In this document: one piece after another, positions 7,238 to 13,050 of the stretch
Numbering within the stretch: position 1 is the stretch's first letter
Layout: each line of letters starts with the position of its first letter
Virus record (IMG/VR): IMGVR_UViG_3300025325_000517
Location: 1 to 25,049 of that record
Reading direction: 5' to 3' (one strand)
Origin: a virus
Length of the DNA: 25,049 nucleotides
Made by a program: the position numbers and the translations under genes
The notes under the pieces: model-generated
What the model was told of the DNA's origin: nothing
What the model saw: only the letters and a program-made list of their open reading frames with translations
Database searches by the model: none

Positions 7238-8544
7238 ACAATCCGCACGTACTATTGATATGGCCGTATGGCGTGGAAGGCGCTGAGGCTATTCCGATGG
7301 CCTTTGCATTCCTCGTCCCCCCGCTTCAGAGAGAGCATGTCACTATCACGATATTGGATTGCTCACTGTCGCGCATGCATCCCAATGGCCCCGAATTCTC
7401 CGATTTTCTTCGAGGATTGAGGCCCGACTTTATTGGCATTTCATCCTGGTCTCAGAATTGGCGCTGGATTGAATTCACGATTGCGACAATCCGAAAAGTT
7501 CTAGCTGGTGTGCCGGTTGTACTGGGCGGTCCTCATATCAGCGCCACTGAGGATTATGGCCCAGCAGATTATGCATTGGCGGGGGAATGTGAAAAAACTT
7601 TTCCACAATTAATGCGACTATTAAGCACGGGCGCGGGGAAAACAGAGATAGAGCAGATACCCGGCCTGCGATTCCTGGGACAAACACTCGTCTTACCCAA
7701 GCAGCCCATAGCCGACTTGGACGCTCTGGGTTTGCCAAACTATGACGCCATGTTATTGCGCCAGTATCAGCAGGGGGGCTATCGCTATCGGGACGACACG
7801 CGCCTTCAGGCGCCGGTTTTTGCCACACGTGGCTGTCCATATGAGTGTACTTTCTGTGAGGCTCCGATCATCAGCGGGCGGCGGATTCGCAAGCATTCTA
7901 TTGTCTATCTGCGTGAACTCCTGCTGCACCTCCGGAGGGAATTCAATGTAAGCCACATCAATATTGTGGATGACAATTTCACATTCTATAAAGACTATGC
8001 CAAACAATTCTGTGAGATGGTATTGGAGAATCGTGAGGTGCTGGGCAATATGACATTTGCCACTCCCAATGGCATTCGTGTTGAGCGCAGTGACGGTGAA
8101 ATGTTCAAGATGATGAAAGCGGCAGGCTGGAGCCGTGTAATCTTTGCGCCTGAAAGCGGGAGCCAGCGTGTCGTTGATCTCATGGCAAAACACCTTGATT
8201 TGAGCGTCGTCGGCGATCGATTATCTTTGGCACACGAGGCCGGGCTGGAAGTCGAGGCGTTTTTCATCGTCAACTATCCCGGCGAAACCGACGAAGATGT
8301 TCAGCTTACTGAGAAATTCATTTCCGAGATGGCTTTTGATGCGGTATCCTTGCATATCTTCAAGCCGCTGCCGCATACACCCATATGGCGCGAATTGGTC
8401 GAGGATAGAAAACTCAGTCCCGAATATGTTATCGGGCGCTATGATGAAATCGACTGGCTAGCGAATGGTCGAACACGCGAGGAGGTGGCCGAGATCTTTG
8501 CGAGATTGAGTCGCGTGGCCCAGAAAGTGGAGCGCATTGCATGA
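7225..8544 (+). CDS. B12-binding-domain radical SAM protein
   Basis: A 439-residue protein with the layout of cobalamin-dependent radical SAM enzymes. The N-terminal B12-binding-like Rossmann domain (about 5-140) has VVLGGPHISA (98-107) and an AGE segment (119-121); the radical SAM core has ATRGCPYECTFCEAP with Cys204, Cys208 and Cys211. Members do methyl transfer to unactivated carbons, ring contractions and similar chemistry. The ATG at 7225 has AGGGAG at 7211-7216 at good spacing; an ATGA start at 7234 is the alternative. Its start region was copied to 8596-8631. It is probably partnered with the preceding radical SAM gene. Substrate unknown, perhaps a nucleotide-linked sugar. Confidence 0.85.
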   Translation: MAGMNNPHVLLIWPYGVEGAEAIPMAFAFLVPPLQREHVTITILDCSLSRMHPNGPEFSDFLRGLRPDFIGISSWSQNWRWIEFTIATIRKVLAGVPVVLGGPHISATEDYGPADYALAGECEKTFPQLMRLLSTGAGKTEIEQIPGLRFLGQTLVLPKQPIADLDALGLPNYDAMLLRQYQQGGYRYRDDTRLQAPVFATRGCPYECTFCEAPIISGRRIRKHSIVYLRELLLHLRREFNVSHINIVDDNFTFYKDYAKQFCEMVLENREVLGNMTFATPNGIRVERSDGEMFKMMKAAGWSRVIFAPESGSQRVVDLMAKHLDLSVVGDRLSLAHEAGLEVEAFFIVNYPGETDEDVQLTEKFISEMAFDAVSLHIFKPLPHTPIWRELVEDRKLSPEYVIGRYDEIDWLANGRTREEVAEIFARLSRVAQKVERIA

Positions 8545-8642
8545 AGGCCCTCATCCTCCTCGGCGGCAATGCCGAGGCCGTCCTCCTCATTGAGGGGGAG
8601 ATGGATACATGGCTGGGACAAATAATCCGCATATATTTATGA
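8541..8642 (+). pseudogene. Chimeric remnant: ATP-grasp start joined to radical SAM gene end
   Basis: A 33-codon frame begins in the ATGA of the radical SAM stop. Its first 18 residues (MKALILLGGNAEAVLLIE) match the first 18 of the ATP-grasp protein starting at 8878 at 13 of 18 positions; DNA 8541-8594 versus 8878-8931 has 10 mismatches in 54. It then continues in frame into EMDTWLG, the C-terminus of the first radical SAM protein (6062-7237), and reads through because that stop codon TGA is CAA here. It looks like a recombination scar rather than a functional peptide. Confidence 0.75.
8596..8631 (+). repeat. Copied translation-start region of the B12 radical SAM gene
   Basis: These 36 bases match 7212-7247 with 3 mismatches; the first 23 are identical. 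The segment includes the Shine-Dalgarno GGGAG, the ATG (8609) and the first codons (MAGTNNPH here, MAGMNNPH in the source). It now serves as the initiation region of the small ORF 8609-8881. Confidence 0.8.
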
Positions 8643-8881
8643 CCAAGCTTCTCTATCTCGAAGATCTGAAACGAATGATTTGCGATGATCCGAACTGCAA
8701 ACACACGCCAGAGGATCATATACTCTATCTACATTCGCGCTGTCATACGCATGCGGCGACTTGGGCGGTTTTTATGAGCGAACATTTGCGCATTGAATGC
8801 GCGGAATGCCATGAAATCGTGTCTGAGATTGCGGTAGCGGTGAAGCCAAATAAATGGCCGCATCGAGCCTATCCATCATGA
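8609..8881 (+). CDS. Small Cys/His-rich hypothetical protein (90 aa) on a borrowed start
   Basis: The ATG at 8609 follows a GGGGGAG Shine-Dalgarno copied from the B12 radical SAM gene, and the first eight codons are also from that copy. The ORF's own sequence probably begins near Met11 (8639), which has no ribosome site of its own. Cysteines and histidines (CDDPNCKHTPEDH, SRCHTHA, CAECHE) suggest a zinc-binding fold. The stop overlaps the ATP-grasp start (ATGA). AT-richer than its neighbours. Function unknown. Confidence 0.5.
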   Translation: MAGTNNPHIFMTKLLYLEDLKRMICDDPNCKHTPEDHILYLHSRCHTHAATWAVFMSEHLRIECAECHEIVSEIAVAVKPNKWPHRAYPS

Positions 8882-10146
8882 AAACGATTATCCTTCTCGG
8901 CGGCAATGTCGAGGCCGTCCCCATCATCGAGCGCGCCAGCGCGCTCGGCCACCGCGCCGTGGTTGTGGACAACGACGCGCGCTGTCCGGGCCGCGCGCTG
9001 ACGGATGACTTCGTGCATGCCTCCTGCTATCATGCCGACCGCGCTATCGCGTCGCTGTCGCGGCACGCCTATACCAATCGTCTATTCTATGATGGCGTTC
9101 TGTGCGCGGCGGTGGACGCGCCGCACGTCGCTGCGGAGATCGCGGCGCGTTTCGGTCTGCCCGGGCTGGGCATTGAAGCGGCGTGGCTGAGCGCGGACAA
9201 GCTGGCGCAGAAAAAGGCGCTGGCAGGCCATGTCCCGCTGCCCATGTTCAAGTCGTGGCCGTTCCCGGTTTCGCTGCACAAAATGACTGGTGGGGGCGGG
9301 GCGGGGGATGTGTTCACTCATATCGTAAAGCCTGTTGATTCTCGCGGCGGGCGTGGCGTTGTGCGTGTCACGAAAGACATCGATCCCGCGTTCGCCTACG
9401 AGATCGCGCGCGGCCAGTCGCCCACGGGCCGCGTGATGGTCGAGCAGTGGCTGGATGGAACGCAACTCTCCACCGAATCCATTGTGCAAGATGGCCGTGC
9501 GTTGTTTACGGCGGTCGGGCTGCGGAACTATGCGCGGCTGGAGGAGTTCGCGCCGTTCGTTATCGAGGATGGATTCGATGAACCATGGGGGCCATTCGAT
9601 GAACCATGGGGGCCATATGCTGGTTCTGAATCGCAAGCAGATATTGGCCGTATAATCGAACACGCTTGTCGTGCGCTCAATTGGTATCAGTCCGGGGTTG
9701 GCACAGTCAAAGGTGATCTTGTCATCCACGATGAGAGATTCCACGTCATCGAGCTTGCGGCTCGGCTGTCCGGCGGCTTCTTCTCGACGCATGGCATCCC
9801 GCTTGCTTATGGCGTCGATTTCGCCGGCGTAGCGATTCGGGCGGCGCTGGGGGAACACCTGAATGCCCTCACGCAAACATTGCCCGCCGCGTCTTTCGTG
9901 AGTCAACGCTATGTTTTTCCAGAGCCGCAGGACATCGGCAAGACCGTCGTCGCCATCGACAACCATCGGCCCGGGCATGCTATCTTCCACTCATGGAACA
10001 TCCACGAGGACACGGTTGTCCAGCACGTCACTTCTCACCCGGCGCGATGGGGCCAGTGCATCGCCGCCGGCGCGACGGATGACGAAGCGCGGCGAGGAGC
10101 CGAGCAGGGCGTGCGCGAGATGAAGGCGGGAGTGGTGCTGAAATGA
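8878..10146 (+). CDS. ATP-grasp carboxylate-amine/thiol ligase family protein
   Basis: A 422-residue protein. The N-terminal pre-ATP-grasp Rossmann domain starts with IILLGGNVEAVPII. Lys108 lies at the usual domain boundary (SADKLAQK). The ATP loop is VKPVDSRGGRGV (150-161), adenine-contacting Glu189 is in VEQWLDG, and the metal-binding Glu292 with Arg296 is in IELAARLSGG. The family ligates a carboxylate to an amine, thiol or bicarbonate via an acyl phosphate. Translation starts at ATG 8878 in the ATGA overlap with the previous stop. A perfect 21-bp tandem duplication lies in frame at residues 233-246 (FDEPWGP twice). It might attach an amino acid or acyl group to a sugar amine; that is inference. 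Confidence 0.85.
   Translation: MKTIILLGGNVEAVPIIERASALGHRAVVVDNDARCPGRALTDDFVHASCYHADRAIASLSRHAYTNRLFYDGVLCAAVDAPHVAAEIAARFGLPGLGIEAAWLSADKLAQKKALAGHVPLPMFKSWPFPVSLHKMTGGGGAGDVFTHIVKPVDSRGGRGVVRVTKDIDPAFAYEIARGQSPTGRVMVEQWLDGTQLSTESIVQDGRALFTAVGLRNYARLEEFAPFVIEDGFDEPWGPFDEPWGPYAGSESQADIGRIIEHACRALNWYQSGVGTVKGDLVIHDERFHVIELAARLSGGFFSTHGIPLAYGVDFAGVAIRAALGEHLNALTQTLPAASFVSQRYVFPEPQDIGKTVVAIDNHRPGHAIFHSWNIHEDTVVQHVTSHPARWGQCIAAGATDDEARRGAEQGVREMKAGVVLK
9573..9614 (+). repeat. Perfect 21-bp in-frame tandem duplication
   Basis: Two identical 21-base units run head to tail (9573-9593 and 9594-9614), encoding FDEPWGP twice inside the ATP-grasp gene. There are no mismatches between units, so the duplication is recent or maintained. 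Confidence 0.95.
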
Positions 10147-10460
10147 GACGCGCCGCCCGCGTAGATCGCAACCAGGCCGAAATCGTCGCCGCCCTGCGCG
10201 CGGGGGGCGCGAGCGTCCAGCCGCTGCACGCCGTCGGCAGGGGAGTGCCAGATTTGCTCGTGGGATGGCGCGGGAAAAATTTCCTGCTGGAGCTGAAGGA
10301 CGGCACAAAACCGCTGAGCAAGCGAGATTTGACCGGGGCCGAATTGGCTTGGATTAGAGCATGGGACGGGCATGTCTCGGTAGTCTCGTCAGCCGACGAA
10401 GCGCTCGATGTTGTGTTCGGGATAGGGGCTGGCGGTGACATTGTAAGGCTGGAGATATGA
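10143..10460 (+). CDS. PD-(D/E)XK nuclease-like phage protein (VRR-NUC/resolvase type)
   Basis: A 105-residue protein. The restriction-like core is readable: N-terminal helix Glu13, then PDLLVG (Pro36, Asp37), then LLELKDG (Glu50, Lys52), the D-x(n)-E-x-K metal site. LTGAELAWIRAW and VVSSADEAL continue the pattern of small phage VRR-NUC-like nucleases. It probably cuts DNA, perhaps branched DNA, during replication or recombination. ATGA overlaps on both sides lock it into the sugar operon although it has no evident role in sugar chemistry. Confidence 0.75.
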   Translation: MRRAARVDRNQAEIVAALRAGGASVQPLHAVGRGVPDLLVGWRGKNFLLELKDGTKPLSKRDLTGAELAWIRAWDGHVSVVSSADEALDVVFGIGAGGDIVRLEI

Positions 10461-11359
10461 GCGACTACGCCGTCATCATCAAGGCCCGGATGTCCTCCGA
10501 GCGTCTGCCCAGCAAAGCGCTCGCCGTCTACGCCCCGGACGGCACGCCGAACCTCATCCAAATCGTGCGCCGCTGGCAGGCATCCGACCGCGATCCGGTC
10601 ATCATCGTCGCCACGACAGATGGGCTTGAGGATGGCGTAATCGCCGATTATTGCGCCGGCTACGGCGTCGCCTGCTTTCGCGGCTCGCGCGACGACGTGA
10701 CGGGCCGCATGGATGGCGCGATCAAGGCGTTCGCGCCAGACGCCAGATGGATCGCGCGCGGCAGCGCCGACAATCCGCTGGTGGATGTGGGCCTGGCCGA
10801 CTGGCGCTTCGACATCCTGGCCGAGACGGGCGCCGACGGGCTGTGGTACGGCGGTGAGCACGAGCGCATCACTTACGCGGGCACGACGGACGTATGGTCC
10901 CGCCGTGCCTGGGACGCCATCGCCGAGGGCAGCAGCGGCAGCCAGGACGAGCATCCAGGCGGCTGGTTCTGGGACAACCTGTCGCGCCTGAATGTCGTCC
11001 AGATTCCGATGCCGCGCCGCGAGTATCTTGCGCCCGTGCGGACCGAACTGGACACGCCCGCCGATCTGGAGATGTTCCGCCAATTGTGGCGCCAAATGTC
11101 CAATGAAGAAGGAAACGAAATTAGTTGCATTAACACGCTGGATGCGCTAAAATACCTGATAGGCCATCCACAGCTTGCGGCCACGAACGCCGAAGTCGGC
11201 GCGAAGACGATGACGCGCCCGATCTGGCGCAAGGGCCTGCCGTTCCTGTGCCGGTCGTGCCAGAACCGGCTCGGCAGCATCGTGTCGGGCGATTTCGAGG
11301 TGCGCTGCGCGCGGTGCGGCGCGCCGGGCAAATTCTACCGGGGAGGGAAGCGTGGGTAA
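10457..11359 (+). CDS. SpsF-like cytidylyltransferase fused to a zinc ribbon
   Basis: A 300-residue protein. Residues 1-215 match NTP transferases of the SpsF/NeuA type: IIKARMSSERLPSKAL (7-22) corresponds to the IIQARMGSTRLPGKVL loop, RGSADNPLVD (101-110) to the metal/nucleotide site, and RTELDTPADLEMF (195-207) to the C-terminal signature. The expected reaction is CMP- or NDP-activation of a sugar. Residues 225-300 form an unrelated tail ending in a zinc ribbon (Cys265/Cys268 and Cys284/Cys287). An internal ATG near 11097 could once have begun a separate gene, so a fusion by loss of a stop is plausible. ATGA coupling upstream; the next gene overlaps by 8 bases. Confidence 0.8.
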   Translation: MSDYAVIIKARMSSERLPSKALAVYAPDGTPNLIQIVRRWQASDRDPVIIVATTDGLEDGVIADYCAGYGVACFRGSRDDVTGRMDGAIKAFAPDARWIARGSADNPLVDVGLADWRFDILAETGADGLWYGGEHERITYAGTTDVWSRRAWDAIAEGSSGSQDEHPGGWFWDNLSRLNVVQIPMPRREYLAPVRTELDTPADLEMFRQLWRQMSNEEGNEISCINTLDALKYLIGHPQLAATNAEVGAKTMTRPIWRKGLPFLCRSCQNRLGSIVSGDFEVRCARCGAPGKFYRGGKRG

Positions 11360-12083
11360 ATTGCATGAGCTTTTGGCCGTCGAGGCCGATCTGAAAGCGA
11401 AGGCGCAGAGCGCCATCGCCCGCATCAAGCACCTGTTCGGAGAGGGGCAGGGGAGGCTTGTCGGCCAGTCGCGGACATACAGCCCGCTCCTGGATGGCGG
11501 CGAGCCGCTACCCAACGAGAGCACCGAGCTGGCGACGACCGTTGCCGATGAGATTCGGATGCTGCGCGATCCCGTCATGGATTGGATTGACGCGGCAATC
11601 CAGAAGGAAGTCACGAATCAGCGCACGAATGCCGAGATTGTCCTAAACGGGAAGGCCATCGGCCTGCCCGCGCCCGCACTCCTGAATCTGGAGGCGAAAT
11701 TGGCTGAGCTTCGGCAGATCGTGGTCGTCGTGCCGGTCAATAACCCGTCTGAATCGTGGACATGGGATGCGCAGGTCGGCCATTATGTTTCCAGGGAGCG
11801 CGTGACCTATCGCACGCAGAAGGTGACGAAGCCGGTCGTGCTTTATGAGGCGACCAAAGAGCATCCCGCGCAGGTGCAGGCCGTCTCCGAGGACATCCGT
11901 GTCGGCGCGTGGCATACGGTTATCCATTCCGGCATGATTTCCCCGACGCGCAAATCGGAATGGCTCAACCGCATCGACGCGCTGATCCGGGCCGTGAAGC
12001 AGGCGCGGCAACGCGCCAATGACATTCAGGTCGAGGACGTCCACGTCGGCGCGTCGATGTTCGACCACATTTTTCGGGAGTAG
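11352..12083 (+). CDS. DUF7873-like phage/actinobacterial family protein (243 aa)
   Basis: A GTG start at 11352 follows GGGAGGGAAG (11341-11350) and overlaps the previous stop. The opening GKLHELLAVEADLKAKA, the central SRTYSPLLDGGEPLPNES, the middle SWTWDAQVGHYVS with YRTQKV, and the final DVHVGASMFDHIF fit a family I recall as DUF7873, found in actinobacteria and phages. It is largely helical with a central beta part. No enzymatic residues are known to me. It is the last gene before the non-coding RNA region and intrinsic terminator, so it likely ends the operon. Confidence 0.75.
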   Translation: MGKLHELLAVEADLKAKAQSAIARIKHLFGEGQGRLVGQSRTYSPLLDGGEPLPNESTELATTVADEIRMLRDPVMDWIDAAIQKEVTNQRTNAEIVLNGKAIGLPAPALLNLEAKLAELRQIVVVVPVNNPSESWTWDAQVGHYVSRERVTYRTQKVTKPVVLYEATKEHPAQVQAVSEDIRVGAWHTVIHSGMISPTRKSEWLNRIDALIRAVKQARQRANDIQVEDVHVGASMFDHIFRE

Positions 12084-12139
12084 CCTTGTGATCAGCGTGC
12101 GCGTCAGCCTGACGGCTCAGCGTATTGCTCCACAAGTTT

Positions 12140-12300
12140 AGCGGGGGATTCGTCAGCCAGGCACGTGAGCGCGGCGAAACCAACAGCCCAGGCGCCGGTG
12201 CGATTCCGGTTCCCGCCTCTCCGTGGCGGGATAGTCCAGTAGCAGGACGGGGCCATAAGCATAGCCGCGCCGGCGTGAGGCGACGCACAATCCTATTGCT
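12140..12300 (+). ncRNA. Candidate structured RNA with a circularly permuted tRNA-like domain
   Basis: No gene covers this stretch. In order it contains: GCCC (12186-12189); variable-loop-like AGGC; a T-arm GCCGG-TGCGATT-CCGGT (12194-12210; one change from the GGTTCGATTCC consensus); TCCCGCC (12211-12217); a 7-nt loop; GGCGGGA (12225-12231), exactly complementary to the preceding 7-mer like an acceptor stem; TA; a D-arm GTCC-AGTAGCA-GGAC (12234-12248); one G; then GGGC (12250-12253), pairing with the first GCCC like an anticodon stem. Every piece has tRNA length, but the 3' half precedes the 5' half. Outside it, GCGCGGC (12169-12175) pairs with GCCGCGC (12264-12270), leaving a 10x10 internal loop, and GGGATT (12145-12150) pairs with AATCCT (12289-12294). 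Function unknown. Confidence 0.55.
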
Positions 12301-12338
12301 CACCGTGAGGCGAGCGATACCTTTCAGAGGTACATATT

Positions 12339-12368
12339 GGAAAGGGGCACAGGGTAGTGCCCCTTTCC
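12339..12368 (+). terminator. Intrinsic terminator of the cargo operon and structured RNA
   Basis: A perfect 12-bp stem, GGAAAGGGGCAC (12339-12350) with GTGCCCCTTTCC (12357-12368), closes a 6-nt loop. It is followed by a pyrimidine-rich tract containing TTTT. A smaller 5-bp hairpin (TACCT/AGGTA, 12318-12332) precedes it. Confidence 0.8.
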
Positions 12369-12380
12369 CCTTCCTTTTCC

Positions 12381-12410
12381 TTGACACGGCACGCACATCT
12401 GTTGTAGAAT
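12381..12410 (+). promoter_or_regulatory. Sigma70-type promoter
   Basis: TTGACA at 12381-12386, an 18-base spacer, then TAGAAT at 12405-12410. It lies directly after the terminator and points towards 12498. The transcript would begin near 12417 and carry the GGCGC-AAAA-GCGC motif (12426-12438) and the hairpin at 12456-12477. Confidence 0.75.
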
Positions 12411-12455
12411 GTGCGTACACAGCCCGGCGCAAAAGCGCGACACATCGGGGATCGG

Positions 12456-12482
12456 GCCTCGGCAGAAATGCCGGGGCTTTTT
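12456..12482 (+). terminator. Leader terminator/attenuator hairpin
   Basis: GCCTCGGCA (12456-12464) pairs with TGCCGGGGC (12469-12477) around a GAAA tetraloop, followed by TTTTTGTTTT. It sits between a promoter and the next gene, so it should stop or attenuate transcription after about 65 nt. CCCGGC at 12423-12428 can pair instead with GCCGGG at 12470-12475, which would disrupt the terminator stem. Confidence 0.7.
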
Positions 12483-12497
12483 GTTTTGAGTGCGGAC

Positions 12498-12836
12498 ATG
12501 AGATCGAAATTGCGGGCAGTTGTCATCCTGGTCGGTCTTATCGCGCTAATCGGCGCGCTGACCGGCAGTATTTATCTGGCCTACCGCGCTGGAGCGGGCA
12601 TCGCCGAGCAGGAACTGCGACAGATCACGGAACGAGCAGAGCGCGACATCCTCGCATTGATGGCCGAGGCGCGCGACGAATACTACCGGGGCATATACGA
12701 CGCCTGCCGCTATGCCCGTGCGCCGACCGCCATTTGCCTTGACTTCATCGTCAATGCCGCGCATAGTGGCTGGTATGAGCAAGCATCGCCAGGCTATGAA
12801 TCGCCGCCGCCACGAGAGCAGACCGCCTCGCCCTGA
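12498..12836 (+). CDS. Small membrane-anchored phage protein (112 aa)
   Basis: The ATG at 12498 lies just after the leader terminator. One N-terminal membrane helix (about residues 7-32, LRAVVILVGLIALIG onwards) is followed by a charged helix (about 40-65, probably coiled coil). The C-terminal domain has YYRGIYDACRYA, a second Cys in TAICLDFIV, and WYEQASPGY. The pattern recalls uncharacterised phage-contig proteins with an anchor and a cytoplasmic or periplasmic helical tail. The shape resembles an i-spanin, but the position far from lysis genes does not support that. Function unknown. Confidence 0.65.
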   Translation: MRSKLRAVVILVGLIALIGALTGSIYLAYRAGAGIAEQELRQITERAERDILALMAEARDEYYRGIYDACRYARAPTAICLDFIVNAAHSGWYEQASPGYESPPPREQTASP

Positions 12837-13050
12837 CGCGCCGCCCGTCACGTGGCGCTGGGCCGACGTGGTGTGCGAGATCGACGACGGCTGGCGGCGG
12901 CTGGCGCTGTCGATCGTGAAGCGAGCCGTCGATGACCGGCGGCGCGGCCCGGCGCCCGACCTTGATCTGTTCTTCGATTCGGAATGGTTCGGTCAGCTAT
13001 GCTACTTCGGCGGATGGGACGCGCGGCAGGTGCTGGAGCTGATGGGATGA
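12775..13050 (+). CDS. Small conserved-looking phage protein (91 aa)
   Basis: It starts inside the previous gene (62-base overlap); an ATG at 12796 is an alternative. After a basic, Pro/Arg-rich head it has the compact core WRWADVVCEIDDGWRRLALS, then IVKRAVDD and LFFDSEWFGQLCYF. I recognise this arrangement from small phage proteins of unknown role. Its stop overlaps the ParB-like start in ATGA. Confidence 0.65.
   Translation: MSKHRQAMNRRRHESRPPRPDAPPVTWRWADVVCEIDDGWRRLALSIVKRAVDDRRRGPAPDLDLFFDSEWFGQLCYFGGWDARQVLELMG

Noticed and set aside
9082-9990. A 302-codon minus-strand frame opposite the ATP-grasp gene.
   Set aside because: Antisense shadow of a motif-complete gene.
10028-11095. A 355-codon minus-strand frame opposite the nuclease and cytidylyltransferase.
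   Set aside because: It is antisense to clear enzymes, has no family motif and no upstream ribosome site.
12160-12190. A hammerhead-like core (GTGA followed by GCGAAAC).
   Set aside because: The required CTGATGA is absent and the stems do not fit.
12141-12217. A conventional tRNA running from GCGGGGG to TTCCCGC.
   Set aside because: The acceptor needs two GU pairs, the D-stem is only three pairs, and no five-pair anticodon stem with a 7-nt loop can be formed. The permuted reading explains the elements better.
12225-12300. A conventional tRNA starting at GGCGGGA.
   Set aside because: The D-arm is good, but no T-arm or complementary acceptor strand lies downstream; both lie upstream instead.
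12084-12370. A permuted (two-piece) tmRNA.
   Set aside because: A paired D-stem is present, unlike tmRNA, and no tag-like reading frame is seen.
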